DNA of 64,000 bases, taken from an uncultured Parabacteroides sp. (lineage in GTDB: Bacteria > Bacteroidota > Bacteroidia > Bacteroidales > Tannerellaceae). Of this stretch, positions 53,012 through 60,927 are shown in pieces. The stretch's first letter is position 1. Each line of letters opens with the position of its first letter. The position numbers and the translations under genes were made by a program. The notes under the pieces were generated by a model. It was not told the DNA's origin. It did no database searches and worked only from the letters and a program-made list of their open reading frames with translations. The stretch spans positions 1-64,000 of the forward strand of contig CALUZV010000016.1 in the NCBI GenBank assembly GCA_944325345.1. Direction: 5' to 3'.

Positions 53012-53545
53012 ATGGAAATCAACGCCAAGCAATGGTTTGTGATGCGCGACCTGAAACGTCCGAATGCGAAACTCCCGGCTTATAGACAACTGACGGAAAT
53101 AGGCATGGAAGTTTTTACACCGATGCAGACGCGGAAGGTTGTGTGCCGGGGAAAGAGGATTGTAGAGGAAGTTCCTGTCCTCCACGACCTTCTGTTTGTT
53201 CACGAACTGAAATCGACCCTGGACAAGGTTGTTGAACAAACGGCGACCTTGCAATACCGTTATATCCACGGCGCTTACTGCAAGCCGATGACGGTGCCTG
53301 AAGCCGAAATGACCCGTTTCATCCATGCGGTAACCTCCACGGAATCTCCTCGTTATTACCTTCCCGGTGAATTGACTCCGCAGCAATGTGGCCGACAAGT
53401 CCGCATCATTAGTGGTCCGTTGTGTGGCTACGAGGGTCAGTTGCTTTCTATCCGGGGCTCGAAGGTGAAACGTCTGATCGTAAGACTTTCCGATGTCGTT
53501 GCGGCGGCAGTGGAGGTGAGACCGGAAGATATACAACTACTATAA
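53012..53545 (+). CDS. upxY: UpxY-family transcription antiterminator (NusG-like)
   Basis: 177 residues from ATG 53012 (MEINAKQWFVMRDLKRPN). N-terminal NusG-like domain (about 1-105) and a KOW domain (about 125-175: GRQVRIISGPLCGYEGQLLSIRG). It is the usual first gene of Bacteroidales surface-polysaccharide loci, where it loads on RNA polymerase to read through the long operon. It is about 210 bp downstream of the invertible promoter. A upxZ inhibitor gene, normally next, is absent. Confidence 0.92.
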   Translation: MEINAKQWFVMRDLKRPNAKLPAYRQLTEIGMEVFTPMQTRKVVCRGKRIVEEVPVLHDLLFVHELKSTLDKVVEQTATLQYRYIHGAYCKPMTVPEAEMTRFIHAVTSTESPRYYLPGELTPQQCGRQVRIISGPLCGYEGQLLSIRGSKVKRLIVRLSDVVAAAVEVRPEDIQLL

Positions 53546-53556
53546 TTATTAATACG

Positions 53557-54666
53557 ATGGTTTATCTCTTTTTGCTGGCAGGTTTCGTGGCTTCGGCACT
53601 CTTTGCCGTCCTGATAATCCCAAATATCCTGCTGATTTCCTATAAGCGGCGGCTGTTCGATATTCCCGATAGTCGCAAGGTGCACAAAGTACCCGTTCCC
53701 CGGCTCGGCGGTCTTTCTTTTCTGCCGGTCATCCTTATTTCATTTTGTTTGGTTACAGCCTTTTACTATTATTATATAGGTACGCCGCTGAATGGTTTCT
53801 CGGCGGAAAAGGTCTTGTGCGATTTCCTGTCCCTTATGGTCGGGAGTATGTTGCTCTACCTCGTGGGAGTGCGGGACGACCTAATCGGGGTTGGTTATCG
53901 TTATAAATTTATTGTCCAGATATTTGCAGCCATTCTTTTAATCTGGCCTGGCGGCTGGCTCAATTCCTTAGGTGGTTTATTAGGCATCCATGCCCTGCCA
54001 GCCCTCGTCGGTATGCCCCTCACGATTCTGGCGGTGGTTTACATCACAAACGCCATCAATCTGATAGACGGTATCGATGGTTTGGCATCCGGTCTAAGTT
54101 GCATAGCCTTAGTTGTTTTAGGCATCCTATACGCCATCAAAGGCGAGTACCTTTACGCGCTTTTGGCCTTCTCGACCCTCGGCGTTTTAGTCCCGTTCTG
54201 GTTCTACAATGTCTTCGGCAATGCCCAGCGCGGCCACAAACTTTTCATGGGTGATGCGGGCAGTTTGACCTTGGGCTACATCCTCAGTATGTTGGCTATC
54301 CATCTGAGCATCAAAGACCCGGCGGACACCGACCTCCGGAACCCGCAGATGGTAGTCGCTTTCTCAACCCTGATCGTTCCGATGTTCGACGTCGTCCGCG
54401 TCGTCCTGCATCGCCTCCGTAATAAAAAGAATCCCTTCTTGCCGGACAAGAACCATTTCCACCACAAGCTCTTAAGAACCGGAATGCGCGTCCGCATGGT
54501 AATGGTAACCATCCTCTGCGTCTCCCTCTTCTTCATTGGCCTGAATTGGCTGTTAGCCAGCCGGATGGATTTCACGGGAATCCTGATATTGGATGTGGTG
54601 CTGTGGACGGCAATGCAATTGGGAATCAATTATTTTATTAGGAAGAAAGAAAATGCAGCACACTAA
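53557..54666 (+). CDS. WecA/MraY-family undecaprenyl-phosphate glycosyl-1-phosphate transferase
   Basis: 369 residues from ATG 53557, about 10 membrane helices. Cytoplasmic motifs: GVRDDLIGVG (Asp pair), NAINLIDGIDGLASG, FMGDAGSLTLGY and HFHHKLLRTG are all characteristic of WecA/WbcO-type enzymes. It transfers a GlcNAc- or FucNAc-phosphate from UDP-sugar to undecaprenyl phosphate, the initiating step of O-antigen or capsule repeat synthesis. Next to upxY by 11 bp. Confidence 0.92.
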   Translation: MVYLFLLAGFVASALFAVLIIPNILLISYKRRLFDIPDSRKVHKVPVPRLGGLSFLPVILISFCLVTAFYYYYIGTPLNGFSAEKVLCDFLSLMVGSMLLYLVGVRDDLIGVGYRYKFIVQIFAAILLIWPGGWLNSLGGLLGIHALPALVGMPLTILAVVYITNAINLIDGIDGLASGLSCIALVVLGILYAIKGEYLYALLAFSTLGVLVPFWFYNVFGNAQRGHKLFMGDAGSLTLGYILSMLAIHLSIKDPADTDLRNPQMVVAFSTLIVPMFDVVRVVLHRLRNKKNPFLPDKNHFHHKLLRTGMRVRMVMVTILCVSLFFIGLNWLLASRMDFTGILILDVVLWTAMQLGINYFIRKKENAAH

Positions 54667-55033
54667 TATCATCCAAACAGAACCCTCCGGCCTTAGCCTT
54701 CAATCACTTCTTCAGAAAGAGATAAAAAACATCCTGAAGAAAGAAGTAGGGAATACTGATGCGATGTATCTGTATGGAACGGGAACCTATTGGGTAGCCT
54801 TTGAGAACTCGGCATATCAGTTGTGCCAGCAATGCGAAGAGGTCGAACTGACCCCCTTCTTTTTCGATGACTATCCTTTTCCGGTCTTGATGGCAAGTAT
54901 ATCCTATTTTGCATTGGAGGATAAGACAATAAGCGATAGAATGACATTAACTGTTCCCAAGTTAAACCAAAGGAGATATAACGTTTGGCATCGGAAGGTA
55001 ATAAAACAATATGAAGATGTATTCCAATCATAG
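54653..55033 (+). CDS. Unrecognised 126-residue protein after the WecA-like gene
   Basis: Starts at ATG 54653, inside the end of the transferase gene (14-bp overlap). Features: LSLQSLLQKEIKNIL amphipathic helix, MYLYGTGTYWVAFENSAYQL, an acidic-aromatic patch TPFFFDDYPFPV, and a basic C-terminal part (VPKLNQRRYNVWHRKVIKQY). No signal or membrane segment. It occupies a regulator-like place in the operon but does not look like UpxZ as I remember it. Confidence 0.65.
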   Translation: MQHTNIIQTEPSGLSLQSLLQKEIKNILKKEVGNTDAMYLYGTGTYWVAFENSAYQLCQQCEEVELTPFFFDDYPFPVLMASISYFALEDKTISDRMTLTVPKLNQRRYNVWHRKVIKQYEDVFQS

Positions 55034-55037
55034 GAGG

Positions 55038-55205
55038 TGAGGCATCCTTGCCTCATGTAATAGGGAAATGTAGTGAGGGTGTATCAAAATAGGTAATGGG
55101 ACGCAGAAAGACGCAGATTACGCAGATGGACGCAGATTTTTTTTGTTGATTTATAATTAAATAATCTGCGTGAATCAGCGTCGTCAGCGTCCGAAATATC
55201 TATTA
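55038..55205. repeat. Interspersed palindromes with ACGCAGAT repeats
   Basis: TGAGGCAtcctTGCCTCA (55038-55055) is followed by an inverted repeat whose left arm repeats (A/G)ACGCAGATTACGCAGA (about 55102-55140) and whose right arm carries AATCTGCGTGAATCAGCGTC (about 55160-55190). ACGCAGATT repeats of this kind occur in many unrelated bacteria. They separate the regulatory part of the locus from the HU/DUF4469-rml cassette. Confidence 0.7.
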
Positions 55206-55244
55206 TGATACATCTTCCTCCTATTCAATTAAATACTAATAGAA

Positions 55245-55967
55245 ATGGCTGCTAATCCCCAATATCAGATTGATGTGAAGTTGCAAGACAACACAGTGAC
55301 GGTTAATGATTTGGATGATAAAATATTTGTTGTTCAATCACAAGGAACAGCGGATTTGGATCGCTTAGTGGATGAAATAAAGGAAATCAATTCCGGCCTG
55401 GAACAAGAAATCGTCCGGATGGTTCTGGCTTTGTGTAACCGGGCTATTGTCAAACTGATTCTTTCGGGATACCGTTTGAACACGGGTTTATTCATTCTCG
55501 AATTGGTTTGTAAGGGAGTAACTTATGATAAAGCCTGGCATCCGGGTGTAAATTCTTTGCAAATTAGGCTTAGACTCACGAAAGAGTTGCGTGAAGCACT
55601 GAATAACACAACTATCAACATTGTGGGGGAAAGCACGAGCGCAATGTCGGTAACTGGTGCCGAATCTGCCCTTGGAGTGGGATACCGTGTAAAGGCAGGT
55701 CGTGCATTCACATTGTATGGCAAGAATATCAAGGTAGTAGGTAACGCCCTCTCGGTTGGCATCACGCTGACAAATTCGGAAAATGTGGTAACGAAAATTG
55801 AAGCAGATTTAATAGTTCAAAACAGCCCTAAGAAACTCATCTTCATTATTCCGGAAGGAATGGCAGACGGGGAATACGAATTGAAAATCGTAACGCAATA
55901 TTCATCAAGCAGTAGGCTGTTGAAGAAACCGCGTGCCGTTGTTCAAAGTCTTACGGTATGCGAATAA
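55245..55967 (+). CDS. HU-like DNA-binding / DUF4469 protein, copy 1
   Basis: 240 residues. The N-terminal HU-like DNA-binding domain of Bacteroidota (about 1-125; YQIDVKLQDNTVTVNDL, LEQEIVRMVLALCNR) is followed by an Ig-like DUF4469 domain (about 135-235; GRAFTLYGKNIKVVG, KLIFIIPEGMADGEYEL). It may bind DNA or RNA in the nucleoid; its role in polysaccharide loci is unknown. It lies 28 bp before rmlA, and a paralogue lies just after rmlB. Confidence 0.85.
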   Translation: MAANPQYQIDVKLQDNTVTVNDLDDKIFVVQSQGTADLDRLVDEIKEINSGLEQEIVRMVLALCNRAIVKLILSGYRLNTGLFILELVCKGVTYDKAWHPGVNSLQIRLRLTKELREALNNTTINIVGESTSAMSVTGAESALGVGYRVKAGRAFTLYGKNIKVVGNALSVGITLTNSENVVTKIEADLIVQNSPKKLIFIIPEGMADGEYELKIVTQYSSSSRLLKKPRAVVQSLTVCE

Positions 55968-55995
55968 TAGAGTCTTTGATAAATAATATATAAAA

Positions 55996-56883
55996 ATGAA
56001 AGGTATAATACTGGCTGGAGGTTCAGGTACTCGTCTGTATCCCATAACAAAAGGCGTGAGTAAACAAATGCTCCCAGTTTTTGATAAACCAATGATTTAT
56101 TATCCAATATCAACATTAATGTTGGCAGGAATTCGGGATATATTAATAATATCAACCCCTTATGATTTACCCGGTTTCCGCCGCCTCTTGGGTGACGGCT
56201 CGGACTTCGGCGTGCGCTTCGAATATGCGGAGCAGCCCTCGCCGGATGGACTGGCGCAGGCGTTCATCATCGGCGAGGAGTTCGTTGGGGATGATTCGGT
56301 GTGTCTGGTGCTGGGCGACAATATCTTCCACGGTGCCGGTTTCACGGGTATGTTGAAAGAGGCTGTCCGGATGGCGGAGGAAGAGAAGAAGGCGACGGTG
56401 TTCGGCTATTGGGTGAACGACCCGGAACGCTACGGCGTGGCGGAGTTCGACGCGGCGGGGAACTGCCTCTCGATAGAGGAGAAGCCGGCACATCCGAAGT
56501 CGAACTATGCGGTGGTGGGCCTTTATTTCTACCCGAACAAGGTGCTGGAGATAGCGAAGCACATCAAGCCGTCGGCACGCGGCGAGCTGGAAATCACGAC
56601 GGTGAACCAGGAGTTCCTGCAAGCGGGCGAGCTGAAGGTGCAGACCTTGGGTCGCGGTTTTGCGTGGCTGGATACGGGGACGCACGATTCGCTGAGCGAG
56701 GCATCGACCTTTATCGAGGTCATCGAAAAGCGTCAGGGACTGAAGATTGCCTGCCTGGAGGGCATTGCTTACCGTCAGGGCTGGATTACGGCGGACAAGA
56801 TGCGCGAGCTGGCGCAGCCGATGCTGAAGAACCAGTACGGGCAATACCTGCTCCAGGTGATAGACGAACTTAAAAAGAAGTGA
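55996..56883 (+). CDS. rmlA: Glucose-1-phosphate thymidylyltransferase, composition mosaic
   Basis: 295 residues, full length. It makes dTDP-glucose from dTTP and glucose-1-phosphate. Signature [20 protein letters not shown] and [14 protein letters not shown] are intact. The first about 165 bp are AT-rich with many A/T third positions. From about 56165 the same gene is strongly GC-rich, as is rmlC. The reading frame and protein are continuous, so this looks like a homologous-recombination junction inside a working gene. Confidence 0.95.
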   Translation: MKGIILAGGSGTRLYPITKGVSKQMLPVFDKPMIYYPISTLMLAGIRDILIISTPYDLPGFRRLLGDGSDFGVRFEYAEQPSPDGLAQAFIIGEEFVGDDSVCLVLGDNIFHGAGFTGMLKEAVRMAEEEKKATVFGYWVNDPERYGVAEFDAAGNCLSIEEKPAHPKSNYAVVGLYFYPNKVLEIAKHIKPSARGELEITTVNQEFLQAGELKVQTLGRGFAWLDTGTHDSLSEASTFIEVIEKRQGLKIACLEGIAYRQGWITADKMRELAQPMLKNQYGQYLLQVIDELKKK

Positions 56884-56885
56884 GC

Positions 56886-57440
56886 ATGAACGTAATAGAA
56901 ACAACGATACCCGGCGTGGTGATTATCGAGCCGCGACTGTTTGAGGATGCGAGGGGCTATTTCTTCGAGTCGTTCTCGCAACGGGAATTTGAGGAGAAGG
57001 TTTGTCGGACGGTCTTCGTGCAGGACAACGAGAGCAAGTCGAGCTACGGCGTGCTGCGCGGACTGCATTTCCAGAAGCCGCCCTACGCGCAGAGCAAACT
57101 GGTGCGCGTGGTGAAGGGCGCGGTGCTGGACGTGGCGGTGGATATCCGCCGGGGCTCGCCGACCTTCGGGCAACACGTGGCGGTGGAACTGACGGGCGAG
57201 AACCATCGGCAGTTCTTCGTGCCGAGAGGCTTTGCGCATGGTTTTGCCGTCCTGACGGATGAGGTCGTCTTCCAATATAAGTGCGACAATTTTTATGCAC
57301 CGGCATCGGAAGGGGCAATCGCCTGGAACGACCCGGATTTGGGCATTGACTGGCGCATACCGTCGGACAAAGTAATCTTGAGTGAAAAGGACAGGCACCA
57401 TCCGGGACTGAAGGACTTGGAACTGGTGTTCGATTATTAA
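56886..57440 (+). CDS. rmlC: dTDP-4-dehydrorhamnose 3,5-epimerase
   Basis: 184 residues from ATG 56886 (GTG 56880 is an alternative), cupin fold. Epimerises dTDP-4-keto-6-deoxyglucose at C3 and C5. Motifs: ARGYFFESFSQREF, FVQDNESKSSYGVLRGLHFQ with the catalytic-site His, VDIRRGSPTFGQ and FFVPRGFAHGFAVL. GC-rich like the 3' part of rmlA, 2 bp after it. Confidence 0.95.
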   Translation: MNVIETTIPGVVIIEPRLFEDARGYFFESFSQREFEEKVCRTVFVQDNESKSSYGVLRGLHFQKPPYAQSKLVRVVKGAVLDVAVDIRRGSPTFGQHVAVELTGENHRQFFVPRGFAHGFAVLTDEVVFQYKCDNFYAPASEGAIAWNDPDLGIDWRIPSDKVILSEKDRHHPGLKDLELVFDY

Positions 57441-57447
57441 TAAAGAA

Positions 57448-57573
57448 GAAGTTAAAGGAGTTAAAGAAGTTATCGCTTTGCTAAGGAGTTAAGCCGAATG
57501 TCATAACTAAAACTATTGGCTTTAACTTCTAAGCCGCAGTGCGGCTGCTAACTCTTATAACTTCTTTAACTTC
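57448..57573. repeat. Interspersed GTTAAAGAAGTTA inverted repeat between rmlC and rmlD
   Basis: GAGTTAAAGAAGTTAT (57458-57473) and ATAACTTCTTTAACTT (57557-57572) are complementary, with a small internal AGCCGCAgTGCGGCT hairpin (57532-57546). It interrupts the otherwise tightly packed rml genes and would fold in the mRNA. Confidence 0.8.
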
Positions 57574-57586
57574 AAAAAATAAGAAC

Positions 57587-58492
57587 ATGAATGTATTAGT
57601 AACAGGGGCGAACGGGCAATTGGGCCGGGAGATGCGGCTTGTGTCCCGTGATAGCAACAACCATTATATCTTCGCAGACGTGGAGGAGTTGGACATTACC
57701 AATCTGGATGCTGTCCGGAAAATGATGAAAGACAACAAGGTCGATATCGTCGTGAACTGCGCCGCCTACACGAACGTGGACAAGGCGGAGGACGACGAAG
57801 CGACAGCCCGGAGAATCAATCGGGATGCGGTGGAGAACCTAGCGGTTTCCTGTCGGGAAAACGGTGCAACGCTAATTCACGTCTCGACGGATTATGTATT
57901 TCCCGGTAACGGATGTATTCCATGCCGGGAAGATATGCCCGTCAGTCCGCAGGGCGTTTACGGGAAGACGAAGTTGGAAGGCGAGGAGGCCATCCAACGA
58001 GTTGGTTGCCCATACCTGATATTTCGCACGGCATGGCTCTATTCGGAATATGGCAATAACTTCGTGAAGACGATGCGCCGATTGACCAAGGAGAAGAACG
58101 AGCTGAACGTGGTGTTCGACCAGGTGGGAACACCGACGTATGCCTACGATTTGGCAGAAGCCATTTGTGAAATCATCGAACTTGAACAATACAAAGGGAA
58201 CGAAGGGATTTACCATTATAGCAATGAAGGAGTCTGTTCGTGGTTTGACTTTGCCAAGGAAATCGCGGCGTTGAGTGGAAATGAATGCGATATCCGTCCA
58301 TGTCATAGCGACGAGTTTCCGAGCAAGGTAAAACGTCCGCATTATTCGGTGTTGGATAAGACGAAGGTGAAGAAGACTTTCGCTCTGACGATCCCATATT
58401 GGAAGGACAGCCTGAAGGATTGTATAGATAGAATGAAGTTTGAAGATAGAGTTTACCAATTTTTTGACACTTTAAAAGCAACGAAAGAATGA
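57587..58492 (+). CDS. rmlD: dTDP-4-dehydrorhamnose reductase
   Basis: 301 residues from ATG 57587. NAD(P)H-binding GANGQLGRE at the start, the VNCAAYTNVDKAE motif, HVSTDYVFPG and the SDR Tyr-x3-Lys in YGKTKLEGE. It reduces the 4-keto group to give dTDP-L-rhamnose. The last 4 bp overlap rmlB (ATGA). Confidence 0.94.
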   Translation: MNVLVTGANGQLGREMRLVSRDSNNHYIFADVEELDITNLDAVRKMMKDNKVDIVVNCAAYTNVDKAEDDEATARRINRDAVENLAVSCRENGATLIHVSTDYVFPGNGCIPCREDMPVSPQGVYGKTKLEGEEAIQRVGCPYLIFRTAWLYSEYGNNFVKTMRRLTKEKNELNVVFDQVGTPTYAYDLAEAICEIIELEQYKGNEGIYHYSNEGVCSWFDFAKEIAALSGNECDIRPCHSDEFPSKVKRPHYSVLDKTKVKKTFALTIPYWKDSLKDCIDRMKFEDRVYQFFDTLKATKE

Positions 58493-59550
58493 ATATAATC
58501 ATTACCGGCGGTGCCGGTTTCATCGGAAGCCACGTGGTGCGCCTGTTCGTGAACAAATATCCGGAATACCATATAATTAATGTGGATAAACTGACGTATG
58601 CCGGAAACCTGGCGAATCTGAAGGACATAGAAGACAAGCCGAATTATACCTTTGTCAAGGCGGATATCTGCGACTTCGACAAGATGCGTGAACTGATGGC
58701 GCAGTACGCCGTGAATGGCATCATCCACCTTGCCGCCGAAAGCCATGTGGACCGCTCCATCAAAGACCCGTTCACGTTTGCCCGAACGAACGTGCTGGGT
58801 ACGCTGAGCCTCCTGCAAGCCGCTAAAACCTACTGGGAAAACCTCCCGGAAGGTTACGAGGGCAAACGCTTTTACCATATCTCAACGGACGAGGTTTATG
58901 GCGCATTGCAATTTGACGGCACGCTGTTCACGGAACAAACAAAATACGACCCACACAGCCCGTATTCCGCAAGTAAAGCCAGCAGCGACCACTTCGTCCG
59001 CGCCTTCCACGACACGTACGGAATGCCGACCATCGTGACGAACTGCTCGAACAACTACGGCCCCTACCAGTTCCCCGAAAAACTGATACCGCTGTTCATC
59101 AACAACATCCGCCACCGCAAGCCCCTTCCGGTCTATGGCAAAGGCGAGAACGTGCGCGACTGGCTCTATGTGGAAGACCACGCCCGCGCCATCGACCTGA
59201 TTTTCCATAAAGGCAAAGTGGCCGACACATACAACATCGGCGGCTTCAACGAATGGAAAAACATCGACCTGATAAAAGTCATCATCAAGACCGTGGACCG
59301 CCTGCTCGGCCATCCCGAAGGCTACTCCCTGGATTTAATCACCTACGTGACAGACCGCCAAGGCCATGACCTCCGCTACGCCATCGACTCCACGAAGCTG
59401 AAACGCGAGCTGGGCTGGGAACCGAGCCTGCAATTTGAGGAAGGCATTGAAAAGACGGTGAAATGGTATCTGGAGAATGAGGCTTGGCTGGAGAATGTGA
59501 CGAGCGGGGAGTATCAGAGGTATTATGAGGGGATGTATAAAGATAGGTAG
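58489..59550 (+). CDS. rmlB: dTDP-glucose 4,6-dehydratase
   Basis: 353 residues. NAD-binding GGAGFIGSHVVRLF, catalytic HISTDEVYG and SDR YSASKASSDH, plus NNYGPYQFPEKL. It converts dTDP-glucose to dTDP-4-keto-6-deoxyglucose. It is the last of the rmlA-C-D-B set, so the locus can supply dTDP-L-rhamnose to its polysaccharide. Confidence 0.96.
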   Translation: MNIIITGGAGFIGSHVVRLFVNKYPEYHIINVDKLTYAGNLANLKDIEDKPNYTFVKADICDFDKMRELMAQYAVNGIIHLAAESHVDRSIKDPFTFARTNVLGTLSLLQAAKTYWENLPEGYEGKRFYHISTDEVYGALQFDGTLFTEQTKYDPHSPYSASKASSDHFVRAFHDTYGMPTIVTNCSNNYGPYQFPEKLIPLFINNIRHRKPLPVYGKGENVRDWLYVEDHARAIDLIFHKGKVADTYNIGGFNEWKNIDLIKVIIKTVDRLLGHPEGYSLDLITYVTDRQGHDLRYAIDSTKLKRELGWEPSLQFEEGIEKTVKWYLENEAWLENVTSGEYQRYYEGMYKDR

Positions 59551-59653
59551 GATGAGATAAGAGCTTATGTACCTTTAATTTGCCTGTAAAAAGACTTAGT
59601 TTATTTCGTCGTTGTTGCATATAATAAGTCTTTGATTATAATTATATAATAAG

Positions 59654-59686
59654 CTTGGTAGAAGGTTGTCGTTATGAATACCTTTC
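59654..59686 (+). promoter_or_regulatory. Possible promoter for the second HU/DUF4469 gene
   Basis: CTTG (59654-59657), N21, TACCTTTC (59679-59686), one mismatch in the -7; the gene starts 63 bp downstream. It suggests this gene can be expressed independently of the phase-variable operon promoter. Confidence 0.4.
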
Positions 59687-59749
59687 TGCTTTGTGCGTTG
59701 AAAACTTGAGATTTAATAAACTGAATAATAACCTAAAAAACACACAATT

Positions 59750-60535
59750 ATGGCAAATGAGATTAAATATCAGATTAATGTAGAAATTGCTGACAACACA
59801 GTCACAAAAGACAATCCAAACGACAAGATTTTTGTTGTAGTAAGTACCGGTTCGGCAGACAAGGAACGCATTGTTCAAGAAATGCACAAGTTAAATCCCG
59901 GCTTGGAAATCGAAACCTTGCGTCTTGTCCAAGACCTGCAAAACCGTGTCATGATAAACCTGATTATGGCAGGTATGAGTGTGAACAACGGATTGGTGGT
60001 GGCATCCCCCGGATGCAAGGGACTTGTCCATGGCTCGGCGTGGGATCCGAACTATAACAAGATTTACGTGAACTTCCAGCAAGGAAAAGAAATACGTGAG
60101 GCGATTTCAAAGGCGTTGATTAACGTAAGGGGTAAAAAAGTGGATTCTGTAATGATTTCCAGCAGTCTGGATGCAGCTACAAACCGTGAAGAATTTATGG
60201 CAACAGCAGGCAGTAACTTCACCTTGTACGGCAAAAACATCAAAATCGCGGGCGAAGACCCCTCTGTCGGCATCGTTCTGGTGGACGAGGACGGTACGGA
60301 AACCCAGATAAACGGTGGCTTAATCGGCGTAAACCAGCCCTCAAAATTAGTATTCTTTATTCCGGCAGACGTGGCGGACGGTGTTTATACCTTGCGTCTG
60401 ACAACTCAATATGCCGGTTCCCAAATGTTAAAAACGCCCCGTGTAATGGAGCAAACCATTTATATCGGAGAAGTTACCCAACCCGATGAACCTGTTGGTG
60501 GTGGCGGAGATGAAGATGGTCCGGAAGTTCAGTGA
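59750..60535 (+). CDS. HU-like DNA-binding / DUF4469 protein, copy 2
   Basis: 261 residues. Same two domains as the copy at 55245: N-terminal HU-like part (YQINVEIADNTVTKDNP, MHKLNPGLEIETLRLVQDL) and Ig-like DUF4469 part (GSNFTLYGKNIKIAGED, KLVFFIPADVADGVYTL), plus a Gly/Asp/Glu-rich C-terminal tail (VGGGGDEDGPEVQ). The pair brackets the rml genes. Followed by a 23-bp palindromic array. Confidence 0.85.
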   Translation: MANEIKYQINVEIADNTVTKDNPNDKIFVVVSTGSADKERIVQEMHKLNPGLEIETLRLVQDLQNRVMINLIMAGMSVNNGLVVASPGCKGLVHGSAWDPNYNKIYVNFQQGKEIREAISKALINVRGKKVDSVMISSSLDAATNREEFMATAGSNFTLYGKNIKIAGEDPSVGIVLVDEDGTETQINGGLIGVNQPSKLVFFIPADVADGVYTLRLTTQYAGSQMLKTPRVMEQTIYIGEVTQPDEPVGGGGDEDGPEVQ

Positions 60536-60566
60536 GAAAATTCTTGACACAGTGTTATACATGGCC

Positions 60567-60658
60567 CTTGTATAGTACTATACACGATGCTTGCATAGCT
60601 CTATACAAGGTGCTTGTATAACACTATACATGATGCTTGGATAGTACTATACAAGGAG
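60567..60658. repeat. 23-bp palindromic tandem array
   Basis: Units start at 60567, 60590, 60613 and 60636 (period 23) of the form CTTGTATAGTACTATACAAGG, centred on the palindrome GTATAGTACTATAC; a partial copy precedes them. The final copy ends in AAGGAGGT (60653-60660), a strong Shine-Dalgarno-like sequence 12 bp before the next start codon. Confidence 0.92.
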
Positions 60659-60672
60659 GTTAGAAAAATCAG

Positions 60673-60870
60673 ATGCGTATGGAAGATAATAAAGATTCGA
60701 TGGAAGAGGTTTGGCAGAAGCTGAAGGAGAAAGGCGTGCAGGAAGAAACCTTGGATGTGGTGAAGAGGGGGATTGAGAAGGCGGCGTTGGAAGAAGTAAT
60801 GAAGGAGTATGAAATTGCTAATCATTGGGCACCAGAATTTGCTGGGAAATGGACGATAACCGTTTTGTAG
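60673..60870 (+). CDS. Small helical protein of unknown function
   Basis: 65 residues (ATG 60673; 60679 possible), mostly charged helix (EDNKDSMEEVWQKLKEKG, VVKRGIEKAALEEVMKEYE). No signal or membrane segment. It is preceded by AAGGAGGT supplied by the repeat array. Whether it is linked to the AAA ATPase 58 bp downstream is unknown. Confidence 0.55.
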   Translation: MRMEDNKDSMEEVWQKLKEKGVQEETLDVVKRGIEKAALEEVMKEYEIANHWAPEFAGKWTITVL

Positions 60871-60927
60871 AGGAACTCTGAGTGCAGACTACTAATAGAA
60901 AAATTAATATTGTTGTATCTTTAATAG

